Source: Embleya sp040605455 (GTDB taxonomy: Bacteria > Actinomycetota > Actinomycetes > Streptomycetales > Streptomycetaceae). Taken from it: a stretch of DNA of 39,782 nt. How positions within the stretch are numbered: the stretch's first letter is position 1; each line of letters opens with the position of its first letter. The translations under genes were made by a program, and so were the position numbers. The DNA lies in NCBI RefSeq assembly GCF_040605455.1, contig NZ_JBEXCV010000077.1, forward strand, positions 1-39,782. Reading direction: 5' to 3'. This document shows positions 23,241 to 31,029 of the stretch, piece by piece. The notes under the pieces were generated by a model. It worked only from the letters and a program-made list of their open reading frames with translations, was not told the origin of the DNA and did no database searches.

Positions 23241-23402
23241 TTGACCCGGCTGGAGATCGTCCGGTCGGGGATCGACCGGCTCAGGGCGTGAGTGCGGGGC
23301 GAGCTTCGTGGCGGATGCGGAGCCTGGCCGTGGCCGGCCACGCGCGGTACGGGGAGCGAAGCGCTTGACCCTCACGTGGCGTCATGCCGCATTGTCGGTG
23401 GC

Positions 23403-24518
23403 GTGGAAGAGCACCTGACCGTGGGACGTGTGGCCGAGTTGGCCGGCGTGAGCGTCCGCACGCTGCATCACTATGACGAGGTCGGCCTCGTGCAGCCGTC
23501 CGCGCGGACCGCGGCCGGCTACCGGGCCTACTCGGCGGGCGACGTGGAGCGACTGCGGGAGGTACTCGCCTACCGGCGGCTGGGCTTCGGATTACGCGAG
23601 ATCGCGAATCTGGTCGACGACCCGGCCACCGACGCTGTCGCGCACCTGCGCCGACTGCGCGGCCTGCTGCTGGAACAGCGCGACCGCGCCGCTGCCATGG
23701 TGACGGCCATAGACAGGGAACTGGAGGCGCGGGCAATGGGGATCAGGTCGACGCCGGAGGAACAACTGAAGGTGTTCGGCGCGCAGTTGTACGACGCCAT
23801 CGGATCCGCTTACCCGGCGACGCGACGCACCGAGCCGCGGATCGCCGCGAAGGTCTGGGACGCGCTCGGGGACGCACGGACGGTACTGAACGTCGGGGCC
23901 GGCACCGGCTCCTACGAGCCCCCCGACCGCGACGTCACGGCGGTGGAACCGTCGGCGGTCATGCGGGCGCAACGTCCCGCGGGCGCGGCTCCGTGCGTGG
24001 CCGCCAGTGCGCAGAGCCTCCCGTTCGAGGACCAGTCCTTCGACGCCGCGATGGCCTTCAGCACCGTTCATCACTGGCGGGACCCGATCGCCGGGCTGCG
24101 CGAGATGCGGCGGGTGGCCCGCCGTGTGGTGGTGTTCACCTACGACGCCGGTGACGCCGGCCGGCGTGAGAGGTTCTGGCTCACCCGCGACTACCTGCCC
24201 GAATTCGCCGACCTTCTCGTCGACTGGCCTTCCCTGGCCGACCTGACCAGCGCGATCGGGGGCCGCGCGGAGCCGGTGCTCATCCCGTGGGACTGCGCCG
24301 ACGGCTTCTTCGAGGCCTACTGGCGCCGGCCCGAGGCGTATTTGGACGAACACGTGCGCCGCGCGGTATCGGTATGGACCAGAGTCGGGCCAAAGGCCGA
24401 GCAGCGGGCAGTGGACAGACTCCGCGAGGACCTTTCCTCAGGCCGATGGGCCGAGCGCAACCGCGACCTCGTCGCCCTCGACGCGGCAGAACTCGGCCTC
24501 CGCCTACTCGTGGCCTGA
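23403..24518 (+). CDS. MerR regulator fused to a SAM-dependent methyltransferase
   Basis: 371 residues from the GTG at 23403; upstream in-frame codons look non-coding. Residues 1-75 are a MerR winged helix (L-T-V-G-R-V-A-E-L-A-G-V-S-V-R-T-L-H-H-Y-D-E, split here as one motif of the family). A dimerisation helix covers about 76-112. Residues 113-126 (S-T-P-E-E-Q-L-K-V-F-G) resemble the linker of TipA-type regulators. From about 128 a class I methyltransferase starts with motif I N-V-G-A-G-T-G-S (163-170), V-E-P-S at 181-184 and P-F-E-D-Q-S-F-D-A-A. No frameshift separates the parts. The methyltransferase replaces the drug-binding TipAS domain, so the protein may both sense or modify a small molecule and control transcription. 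The target is unknown. Confidence 0.87.
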   Translation: MEEHLTVGRVAELAGVSVRTLHHYDEVGLVQPSARTAAGYRAYSAGDVERLREVLAYRRLGFGLREIANLVDDPATDAVAHLRRLRGLLLEQRDRAAAMVTAIDRELEARAMGIRSTPEEQLKVFGAQLYDAIGSAYPATRRTEPRIAAKVWDALGDARTVLNVGAGTGSYEPPDRDVTAVEPSAVMRAQRPAGAAPCVAASAQSLPFEDQSFDAAMAFSTVHHWRDPIAGLREMRRVARRVVVFTYDAGDAGRRERFWLTRDYLPEFADLLVDWPSLADLTSAIGGRAEPVLIPWDCADGFFEAYWRRPEAYLDEHVRRAVSVWTRVGPKAEQRAVDRLREDLSSGRWAERNRDLVALDAAELGLRLLVA

Positions 24519-24680
24519 ACCATCGTCCGCGTCCCACCGAGGCGCCGGCCGAGTGGGTGTCGGCGCCCGTCGGGGATGGCGCGGCCGACGAATTCGGCCG
24601 GTTGCCGACCGTTCTCGCGCCCGACCGGGCCGAACAGGCCGCGAACGTGATCGCGCATCCGGCGGTGTGGCCGCCGCTCG

Positions 24681-24717
24681 ACGCCATGGGCCGTGCCGGG
24701 CGCGCGGCCCATGGCGT
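24681..24717. terminator. Bidirectional hairpin between convergent genes
   Basis: ACGCCATGGGCCG (24681-24693) and CGGCCCATGGCGT (24705-24717) are perfect 13-nt inverted arms around an 11-nt loop. It lies between the stops of the MerR fusion and the epoxide hydrolase, so it can end both transcripts. The 160 nt to its left carry a coding-like but unrecognised stretch (see findings). Confidence 0.75.
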
Positions 24718-24747
24718 TGCAGTGGTGGAGCGTCCGCAAGCTCCGTT

Positions 24748-25788
24748 TCAGCCGCCCAGCTCGACCGCACGGTGTACGTCGTCGGCGTAAGCCTCCGGCT
24801 GTTCCCAGGCTGCGAAGTGGCCGCCGGCTCGGTGTTCCACATAATCGCAAACGTTCAGGAACGCCTCGGCGTAGCTTCGCGGCTCCGGTTTGATGTCACG
24901 CGGGAACACGGAGAGCACGGTCGGCGTGTCGATCCGGTCAGGGAGGGTGACCGGTTCGACATAGGTGGTGAAAGAGGTGCCGATCGTGCCGGTGACCCAG
25001 TAGGCGGTGACCCAGGTGAGAAGCTCGTCCGGGGTGAAGGCCGACTCGTCGGACCAGGCCTCCAGTTTCTCGACGATCCATGCCGCGAGGCCGGCGGGTG
25101 AGTCGCCGAGGGCGACGGCGAGCGTGTTCGGCCGCGTCGACTGCTCCGCGATGTACCCGCCCTCGGTCCGGAACCACTGCGCCGTCCGGCCGAGGTAGGC
25201 CGCCGCGTCGGGCGCGAGCTTCGCCGGGTCCGCCGTGAGCGCACGCTGCGGGGCAACGTTCGTGAGGTGCAGGGCAGCCACCCGCTCCGGGTGTTCGGCC
25301 GCGAGGAGTTCCGCGACGGTGCCACCCACGTCGCCGCCGGACACCGTGTACCGCGAGTAACCGAGCTCAGCCAGAGCGTCCGCAACGACGCCGGCGATCC
25401 GGTCGGCCGACATGCCGGGAATGGTGAGCGGGGCCGCGAACGGGAAGCCCGGCAGAGCCGGAACCACCACGTGCGTGTCCGCAAGCAAAGGCAGGACGCG
25501 CTCGAACCGCAACACCGAGTCCGGCCAGCCATGCAGCAGCACGACGACCGGGGCACCGGGATTCGCGGACCGCTGGTGGATCACACGCAGGTCGGTGTCG
25601 CCTGCCTGCACTGTCACCCACGGGAATTCGCCGATCCGGCGCTCGTGCACGTCCCAGTCGTATCCGTTCGCCCAGCGTTCGAGCAGTTCGTCGAGGTGGG
25701 TGCCGCTGATGCCGCGCGTCCCGTCGGCGCTCCACGGGGTCGTGACACGCCGCGTCCGCCGGAGTCGGTCTCGCATCTCGTGGTTCAT
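24748..25788 (-). CDS. Epoxide hydrolase (alpha/beta-hydrolase with EHN domain)
   Basis: 346 residues. The start ATG (25788-25786) lies inside the first operator palindrome, with no room for a Shine-Dalgarno, so the mRNA may be leaderless. An EHN-type N-terminal region (about 30-80) is followed by the oxyanion motif H-G-W-P-D-S (86-91) and nucleophile Asp153 in G-G-D-V-G-G. The C-terminal catalytic His lies in G-G-H-F-A-A-W-E-Q-P-E. The family opens epoxides or juvenile-hormone-like substrates by an Asp-ester intermediate. It is somewhat shorter at the N-terminus than typical bacterial members (about 380). The divergent TetR gene and shared operators suggest substrate-induced expression. The natural substrate is unknown. 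Confidence 0.88.
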   Translation of the reverse strand: MNHEMRDRLRRTRRVTTPWSADGTRGISGTHLDELLERWANGYDWDVHERRIGEFPWVTVQAGDTDLRVIHQRSANPGAPVVVLLHGWPDSVLRFERVLPLLADTHVVVPALPGFPFAAPLTIPGMSADRIAGVVADALAELGYSRYTVSGGDVGGTVAELLAAEHPERVAALHLTNVAPQRALTADPAKLAPDAAAYLGRTAQWFRTEGGYIAEQSTRPNTLAVALGDSPAGLAAWIVEKLEAWSDESAFTPDELLTWVTAYWVTGTIGTSFTTYVEPVTLPDRIDTPTVLSVFPRDIKPEPRSYAEAFLNVCDYVEHRAGGHFAAWEQPEAYADDVHRAVELGG

Positions 25789-25827
25789 GTGTATCACCGT
25801 ACACATGATGTGTATAGTCGTACACAT
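25787..25827. promoter_or_regulatory. Two tandem TetR-type operators overlapping both divergent start codons
   Basis: ATGTGTA-N6-TACACAT occurs at 25787-25806 and again at 25808-25827, exactly 21 nt apart (two helical turns). The left arm of copy 1 contains the epoxide hydrolase start codon and the right arm of copy 2 contains the tetR ATG. TATAGT (25813-25818) in copy 2 is a plausible -10 element for tetR, placing the transcript start at or near its ATG. Confidence 0.88.
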
Positions 25828-26386
25828 GCCCTTGCGCAATGCGGCCGCCACGAAGCAGCGGATCCTGGAGCACGCACAACGCCAGTTCGCCCGGCACGGG
25901 TACGCGGCGATCACGGTCAAAGGCGTGGCCGACGCGGCCGGCGTGTCCCCCAACCTCATCACGCGCTATTTCGGCGGCAAGGATGGCCTTTTCCTGGCGG
26001 CAACCCGGGTGGAGATCCCCGTCTCCGACTCCTTCGACGGCGACCGTTCCACGCTGGGTTCGCGCCTCGCGGCGAGCATCGTCCGGCGCTGGTTCGGTGC
26101 GCCCGGGGAGGATCCGCTGCTCGCGCTGCAACGCGCGTCCGGTGAACGCCCGGAGGCGGCGGAGGCGCTGGCCGCCTTCCTCGACACGAACTCGCTGGAG
26201 CCGCTGCACCGCTACCTGCGCGACAGCGGCCTGGACGACGCGGACGCCCGCAGCCGAGCCGCAGCGATCGACGCCTTCGTGCTCGGCGTCTCGACCCGCC
26301 GCCGGGTCCTGCGTTCCGAACTCGGCGACCCCGCCGATCTCCAGGCGTGGCTGAGCGCCACCATCCAACGCCTCGCCGACGGGTGA
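25826..26386 (+). CDS. TetR-family transcriptional repressor
   Basis: 186 residues from the ATG at 25826, the first in-frame start after the predicted -10 box. The N-terminal helix-turn-helix (about 8-55) reads T-K-Q-R-I-L-E-H-A, G-Y-A-A-I-T-V-K-G-V-A-D-A-A-G-V-S, then Y-F-G-G-K-D-G-L-F. The C-terminal ligand domain is helical with no recognised subtype. It almost certainly binds the two palindromes that cover its own start and that of the epoxide hydrolase, so it represses both. The ligand is probably an epoxide, or a compound metabolised by the hydrolase. The 195 nt to the next gene contain nothing I can support. Confidence 0.92.
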   Translation: MPLRNAAATKQRILEHAQRQFARHGYAAITVKGVADAAGVSPNLITRYFGGKDGLFLAATRVEIPVSDSFDGDRSTLGSRLAASIVRRWFGAPGEDPLLALQRASGERPEAAEALAAFLDTNSLEPLHRYLRDSGLDDADARSRAAAIDAFVLGVSTRRRVLRSELGDPADLQAWLSATIQRLADG

Positions 26387-26581
26387 TGCACGACAGCAAG
26401 AGCAGGAAGTACTGAAACCGCGCTTCCGGCCGGCACCTGCGGTCCAGTCATCGACATCTGCCCGACCATCGCGATCGCGGCACTGCCGGCGTGACCGAGA
26501 TCGTTTGAGGTGTGGGGGCAGGCTGCCGGGTGGAGGGTTCACCCGTCGCTGTCGTTCGCTGCGGATGCGGGCGCGCGCTCG

Positions 26582-27604
26582 CTACTCGAAGGTGATGCCC
26601 TCCGGGGGGACGTCGACTCGGCTGTCGTCGTCCAGGATCGGGACGCCGAGGCGTTCATGGGCTATGCGCTGGGCGGCGAGTACCTGAGGCAGACGCGTGT
26701 CGTATCCGTCGCCGAGGAGCACGGCGGCGCGGCGCGGGGTGACCAGCGCGCGGCTCCACGACCAGCCCGTCGCCGGGTCGGGGACGAGCGGGCCGAGTGC
26801 GGCGATCCGGGCGGCGCTGCGGGACCTGACGTCGCTGCCGTCCGGGTCGGACAGATAGCCCACGTGGGTGATCTTCCCGAGCACCGCGTTGGCCTCCTCG
26901 GCGACCTCGCGCGTCAGCGTCGCCAACGCGTCCGCGTCCTCGGGTTCGGCGCCGCCGCCGGGCAGCGCGTACCCGCCGTCCGGGTCACCGACCAAGAGAA
27001 CCCGGCCCTCGGGATCGAACAGCCACCCCGCCGCCCGACCGACCGGAGTGCCGGCCGGTATCGGCTCGTCCTCGTGCCACACCCGCTCCTTCGCCGGCCG
27101 GTACTCGCGCCCGTCGACCACATACAGGCAGGCCCCCGCAGCGTACGCCTCCAACGCCGCCGAGACCCGCCGCCGCGTCCGCCCCGAAAAGCGCGGCAGC
27201 GCCTGGTCGGGGGTGAGCACATACACCGCGTCCAGTTCGGCGTCGGCCGGAGCCAGCGCCGCGACCTGCTCGTCGGTCAGCGTCGGCCCGTCGAAGAGGA
27301 AGTCGAGTACGACCCGCCCGAATGTCCCGGCCGTCGTAGTGCACACCGCGAGCAACCGGCCGACGGTGAGGTCCAGGCCCAGTTCCTCGCGCACCTCGCG
27401 TCCGGCGGCCTCATGCGGGGTCTCCCCCGGCTCGGCCATCCCGCCGGGGAGTTCCAGGCCGGGCTTGTAGTTGGGCTCCACCACCACGAGCCCACCGTGC
27501 CGATCGCGCAACAGCACCCCGGCACCCACCAGCACTCCCGGCAGGGTGGCGCAGTAGTCGATCAGGTCCTGCGATACCGGTTCGTCGTTGCCGCCCACGC
27601 TCAT
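26582..27604 (-). CDS. Tandem-domain Nudix hydrolase
   Basis: 340 residues from the ATG at 27604 (M-S-V-G-G), with GGGGAG 3 nt upstream; a GTG two codons in would be better spaced (9 nt). The first Nudix domain (about 22-160) has a complete box: G55-x5-E61-x7-R69-E-V-x-E73-E-x-G76-L. The second domain (about 185-335) keeps R-E-V-A-E-E but has Asn where the final Gly is expected and lacks the spaced upstream Glu, so it may bind without hydrolysing. Nudix enzymes cleave nucleoside diphosphates linked to another moiety. It stands alone on the minus strand; the substrate is unknown. Confidence 0.85.
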   Translation of the reverse strand: MSVGGNDEPVSQDLIDYCATLPGVLVGAGVLLRDRHGGLVVVEPNYKPGLELPGGMAEPGETPHEAAGREVREELGLDLTVGRLLAVCTTTAGTFGRVVLDFLFDGPTLTDEQVAALAPADAELDAVYVLTPDQALPRFSGRTRRRVSAALEAYAAGACLYVVDGREYRPAKERVWHEDEPIPAGTPVGRAAGWLFDPEGRVLLVGDPDGGYALPGGGAEPEDADALATLTREVAEEANAVLGKITHVGYLSDPDGSDVRSRSAARIAALGPLVPDPATGWSWSRALVTPRRAAVLLGDGYDTRLPQVLAAQRIAHERLGVPILDDDSRVDVPPEGITFE

Positions 27605-27715
27605 CCGCTCCCCCGTCGCGTCCGCCGGTAGCCGTTGTCCCATCCTGGCCGACCGGTCGAACGTACCGAATACGCGGGCTGGTGAATCGCAGCTTTTCGG
27701 CCCCGGGACAGATAT

Positions 27716-27744
27716 ATGGGGTGGCGAATTTATGGGGTGGCGAC
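27716..27744. repeat. 13-nt direct repeat TATGGGGTGGCGA, period 16
   Basis: Identical copies at 27716-27728 and 27732-27744 lie in the roughly 500-nt gene-poor interval 27605-28110, just upstream of the broken secreted-protein start. It could be a regulator-binding tandem site. Confidence 0.55.
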
Positions 27745-27762
27745 CCACCCACGCGCCCCCGA

Positions 27763-27880
27763 TGAGCACGATGCCGCACATCCGTCCACGTCGGTTCACC
27801 CGGGCGGCCCTGCTCGCGTCGGCGTCATCCCACTGCTGTCCGCAGGTTCCGCCCAGGCGACCTTCCTCCGTCCCCGGCCT
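27763..27880 (+). pseudogene. Probable remnant of a secreted-protein gene, frameshifted in its signal peptide
   Basis: From the ATG at 27763 one frame reads M-S-T-M-P-H-I-R-P-R-R-F-T-R-A-A-L-L-A. The next frame then continues V-G-V-I-P-L-L-S-A-G-S-A-Q-A. Joined by adding one base near 27820, they form a textbook signal peptide (Arg-rich n-region, hydrophobic core, A-Q-A cleavage site). The sequence after about 27862 has no convincing frame up to the tRNA terminator, so the mature part is lost or has decayed. A sequencing error is possible for the first shift but would not explain the missing body. Confidence 0.35.
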
Positions 27881-28110
27881 GGCCGGCATCACCCCAGTCG
27901 GCCACGGAGCGCTACGGCCGGCCCGCCGTGCTCGGCGCGGCCCCGGCCACCGACCGCGGCCTCGACGGCCCCCGCGGACGCCATCGACCGCTCCATCACC
28001 CAGGGCACCCACCGCGAGATCCCGCCCACCCACCGAACCAACCCCCCGGACCGCGCAACCCGGCTCCGGGGCCGTTCGCCACCCGAGCCGACGCCCCGAG
28101 CCCACACAAC

Positions 28111-28150
28111 AAAAAACGGCCCCCGACCAAAACCTCTGGTCGGAAGCCGT
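28111..28150 (-). terminator. Rho-independent terminator of tRNA-Tyr
   Basis: On the minus strand a GC-rich stem (ACGGC plus CCGACCA pairing with TGGTCGG plus GCCGT, with a small internal bulge) is followed directly by a run of six T. It begins 12 nt after the tRNA 3' end. This is the clearest intrinsic terminator in the window. Confidence 0.9.
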
Positions 28151-28161
28151 CTTTCACGGTG

Positions 28162-28244
28162 TGGCGGGTGTTGGGTTCGAACCAACGTAGGCATACACCG
28201 GCAGATTTACAGTCTGCTCCCTTTGGCCGCTCGGGCAACCCGCC
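28162..28244 (-). tRNA. tRNA-Tyr (anticodon GTA)
   Basis: An 83-nt class II tRNA. The acceptor GGCGGGT (5') pairs with ACCCGCC, followed by discriminator A. The anticodon stem-loop reads AGACTGTAAATCT (anticodon GTA). A long variable arm is present, as expected for Tyr, and the T-loop GGTTCGAACC is canonical. The CCA end is not encoded. TATTGT on the minus strand (28277-28272) may be the -10 box. Confidence 0.95.
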
Positions 28245-28414
28245 GTGTGCGCCTTGCGGCGCGACGGGACAACAATAGCGGACCATCGGGGGTGCTTCGC
28301 CACTCGGTATCGGATCGGGTGGGCGGCGTGCGGTCGGAGTCGGGGTCGTGGGGAACGCTCTAGGCTGGGTTGCCTTCACTCCCACTCAGTTCCCACAGAA
28401 AGCGATTCCGAGCC

Positions 28415-28903
28415 TTGGCTGACTCCTCTTTCGACATCGTGTCCAAGGTCGACCGTCAGGAGGTCGACAACGCGCTGAACCAGACCTCGAAGGAGATCGC
28501 GCAGCGGTTCGACTTCAAGAACGTCGGCGCGCACATCGGCTGGACCGGCGAGCAGATCGAGATGCGCGCCAACTCCGAGGAGCGCGTGAACGCGATCCTC
28601 GACGTGTTCCAGGGCAAGCTGATCAAGCGCAGCATCTCGCTCAAGTCGCTCGACGCCGGTGAGCCGAAGGCGTCCGGCAAGGAGTACAAGATCTTCGCGT
28701 CGATCCAGGAGGGCATCTCCCAGGAGAACGCGAAGAAGGTCTCCAAGATCATCCGCGACGAGGGCCCCAAGGGCGTCAAGGCGCAGATCCAGGGTGAGGA
28801 GCTGCGGGTCTCGTCCAAGAACCGGGACGACCTTCAGGAGGTCATCGCGCTGCTCAAGGGCAAGGACCTGGACTTCGCGCTGCAGTTCGTGAACTACCGC
28901 TGA
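28415..28903 (+). CDS. yajQ: YajQ-family nucleotide-binding protein
   Basis: 162 residues from a TTG at 28415; the family's conserved start (M-A-D-S-S-F-D-I-V-S) begins exactly there, and no ATG or GTG fits. The two ferredoxin-like domains are intact (E-V-D-N-A-L-N-Q, F-D-F-K near 32-35; final D-F-A-L-Q-F-V-N-Y-R). YajQ proteins bind nucleotides; the Xanthomonas member is a cyclic-di-GMP effector. The role in actinomycetes is undefined. The Shine-Dalgarno is weak. In Streptomyces yajQ lies near htpX and the second nuo cluster, as here (from memory). Confidence 0.95.
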   Translation: MADSSFDIVSKVDRQEVDNALNQTSKEIAQRFDFKNVGAHIGWTGEQIEMRANSEERVNAILDVFQGKLIKRSISLKSLDAGEPKASGKEYKIFASIQEGISQENAKKVSKIIRDEGPKGVKAQIQGEELRVSSKNRDDLQEVIALLKGKDLDFALQFVNYR

Positions 28904-28970
28904 TCGAGGCCGTCGGCCTGCGGTGGCGCGCGGCGGCGCGGCGGCCGCGGGCTCGGCGGTACCGGGTCGA

Positions 28971-29026
28971 GGGCACAGCGGGGACGGATCGCCGGCGACG
29001 GTGGGTCCGCGGTCCCCGCTGTGCCC
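28971..29026. terminator. Perfect 15-bp inverted repeat after yajQ, probable bidirectional terminator
   Basis: GGGCACAGCGGGGAC (28971-28985) pairs without mismatch with GTCCCCGCTGTGCCC (29012-29026) across a 26-nt loop that can itself fold. It lies between convergent yajQ and the glycosyltransferase. The remaining 243 nt (29027-29269) are C-rich sequence without a supportable gene. Confidence 0.8.
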
Positions 29027-29269
29027 TTCATGCCGCCCGGGCCGCGACAGCCCGTCCCACACACGGGGATGGCGGACCCGCGACCGGCGAGGGGCCCGTG
29101 ACGGACGGCCGGCAACCCGCGCGCGACGACCGACCCGCCACCCACGACGGGCAATCCGCGCCCGGCACCCCGCGACCGGTCGGCGATCGCCCCCGCGACC
29201 CACAACCCCGACCGGCAGCCCCGACCACCGGGCCGCGCACCCGCGCGCCGCGCGCACCCACCCCCGCCG

Positions 29270-30250
29270 CTACCGCTGCACCCGCTCCACCAAAGGCCCG
29301 CAGGCGTCGATCGTCGGGGTTGCCGTGCCCGTCAGGGCCGCGGACAGGCGGGTGGGGACGGTGTCCTCCTCCAAGCGGCCGGTGAAGCCCGCGTGGAGGA
29401 CGCGGAGGGCGTCCTCGTAGGCGAACGGGGCCAGGTGGGCGCCGGTGGAGAGTTGCTCCCGGGCGATTGCGAACATGGTCAGGGCGTGCCGGCGGAAGCG
29501 GGCGACGCGGCCGGTGGGCGGCACGGGCCAGCGGGCAATGATCGTGCGGTAGGTGTCCTCGTACCGGTCCAGCGAGTCGAGTTGGGCCGCCGCGCCGCCG
29601 GACAGGCTCGAATCGGCGGGTTCCCGGTGGTAGACCACGCCGGGCTCGGACAGCCGGGCGAACGACCAGCCGCGGTCGTGCACCAGGCGCAGCCACAACG
29701 ACCAGTCGACCAGCAGTGGCAGCTCGGGGTCGAAGCGGAACCAGGACGCGGGCGCGGTGTGCGCGGGATTGCGCGCGACCACGGCGGTGGTCGGCACGAA
29801 GTTGGCCACCGAAAGCATGTCCGGGTCGTAGGGGAAGTCGTAGTGGTACGGGCTGCCCGGCGTCTCGCCCGGCATCGCACGGTCGCCGCTGAGGATGCAG
29901 TCCGCGTAGATCGCGTCCGAGCCGGTGCTCTCCAGCGCGGCCAGGGCCCGGTCGAGGTGGCCGGGCAGGTACATGTCGTCGTCGTCGAGGAAGGCGACGA
30001 AGCGCCCGGTGGCGATCTCCAGGCCGGCGTTGCGTGCCGCCGCCGGGCCGCGCGAGCGCGGGAAGGAGAGCAGCCGCACGGTCATTCCCCGGACGCCCAA
30101 CGGCAGCACGCCCGCGACGTCCGCGCCGCCGTCGTTGACCACGACGACCTCGATGTCGCGCATGCCCTGGAGGACCACACTGCGCAGGGCATCGGCCAAC
30201 AGGGCCGTGCGGTCCCGGGTCGGAACGATGACACTGACCGTCGCCGCCAC
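29270..30250 (-). CDS. Family 2 glycosyltransferase (GT-A fold)
   Basis: 326 residues from a GTG at 30250 with GGAGG 5 nt upstream; earlier in-frame codons cross the repeated leader and are unlikely. The N-terminus reads V-S-V-I-V-P-T-R-D-R, then V-V-V-V-N-D-G-G for the nucleotide-sugar site. The metal-binding D-D-D-D lies in A-F-L-D-D-D-D-M-Y-L-P near residue 90. There is no membrane segment, so it is cytoplasmic or peripheral. It would add a sugar from a nucleotide donor to a cell-envelope or natural-product acceptor, but it stands alone and no acceptor can be inferred. Confidence 0.9.
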   Translation of the reverse strand: MAATVSVIVPTRDRTALLADALRSVVLQGMRDIEVVVVNDGGADVAGVLPLGVRGMTVRLLSFPRSRGPAAARNAGLEIATGRFVAFLDDDDMYLPGHLDRALAALESTGSDAIYADCILSGDRAMPGETPGSPYHYDFPYDPDMLSVANFVPTTAVVARNPAHTAPASWFRFDPELPLLVDWSLWLRLVHDRGWSFARLSEPGVVYHREPADSSLSGGAAAQLDSLDRYEDTYRTIIARWPVPPTGRVARFRRHALTMFAIAREQLSTGAHLAPFAYEDALRVLHAGFTGRLEEDTVPTRLSAALTGTATPTIDACGPLVERVQR

Positions 30251-30262
30251 GGCAACCTCCGC

Positions 30263-30296
30263 GCTTCCCGGTGTGGGTCTGCTTCCCGGTGTGGGT
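30263..30296. repeat. 16-nt direct repeat in the glycosyltransferase leader
   Basis: GCTTCCCGGTGTGGGT occurs at 30263-30278 and 30281-30296 (period 18), ending 13 nt upstream of the GTG start on the minus strand. A 10-nt palindrome GTGGATCCAC follows at 30300-30309. Confidence 0.75.
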
Positions 30297-30465
30297 GTAG
30301 TGGATCCACCCGTGCCTACCGGGACATATCGACACACCGAGAGCGCGGCTACAGCGGTTGGCTCGGGTCTCCCTCGTACGAGATCACGCGATTGGCCTGT
30401 CCGGGCTCAGTAACCGCCCGACCGGCCATCACCACGACCGGCGAGCACCGAGCCCGTCCGCCCGC

Positions 30466-30870
30466 TCAGACGCCCACGTGCATCGGGTCGTCGGTCGAGA
30501 CGATCTCGCGGCCCAGCGGGGTGAGCGAGACCGGGATGAGCTTGAAGTTCGCCAGGCCCAGCGGGATACCGATGATGGTGATGCACAGGACGAGGCCGGT
30601 GAACAGGTGCGCGAGCGCCAGCCACCAGCCGAAGAGCACGATCCACAGGATGTTGCCGAGCATCGACCCGGTACCGGCATCGCGCCGCCACTCCACCCGG
30701 CGGCCGAACGGCCACAGGGCGTATGCCGCGATCCGCCAGGATGCGATGCCCAATGGGATGGTTACGACGAGGAAGAACAACAGGAAGCAGACGATGCCGG
30801 CGATGGCGTAGCCGATGGCCAGCCACAGGCCGGAGAACACGAGCCAAATGATGTTCAGGACAGTTTTCAC
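30466..30870 (-). CDS. YccF-family inner-membrane protein
   Basis: 134 residues, GTG start. It has two similar hydrophobic halves, each ending in a P-L-G motif followed by a short basic or polar stretch (I-P-L-G-I-A-S-W-R near 40; I-P-L-G-L-A-N-F-K near 102). This is the duplicated YccF domain. About four membrane segments are predicted. The repeats W-L-V-F-S-G-L-W-L-A and W-I-V-L-F-G-W-W-L-A show the internal duplication directly. Function is unknown in this family. It is encoded alone, 159 nt after htpX. Confidence 0.9.
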   Translation of the reverse strand: MKTVLNIIWLVFSGLWLAIGYAIAGIVCFLLFFLVVTIPLGIASWRIAAYALWPFGRRVEWRRDAGTGSMLGNILWIVLFGWWLALAHLFTGLVLCITIIGIPLGLANFKLIPVSLTPLGREIVSTDDPMHVGV

Positions 30871-30913
30871 GGACTTGTTCTACCCCGCCCTGGGGCCCCT
30901 GACGTCCTCCACA

Positions 30914-30938
30914 GGGCTGACGATCCCCCGATCAGCCC
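30914..30938 (-). terminator. Hairpin between htpX and the YccF gene
   Basis: GGGCTGA (30914-30920) and TCAGCCC (30932-30938) are perfect inverted arms around an 11-nt loop, 90 nt after the htpX stop. There is no U-run, so it is a candidate only. Confidence 0.4.
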
Positions 30939-31029
30939 GCGCCCGAGTCCGCCCACCACCCGGAATGCGTCACCCCGGCCCGGCCCCTCCGCCGGCCCCC
31001 GTCCACCAACCGTCGCGCCCCCGACCGCC

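Noticed and set aside
29098..29385. Small plus-strand ORF opposite the end of the glycosyltransferase gene
   Set aside because: It is almost entirely Pro/Arg/Ala/Thr and overlaps the glycosyltransferase C-terminus on the other strand; it is a composition artefact.
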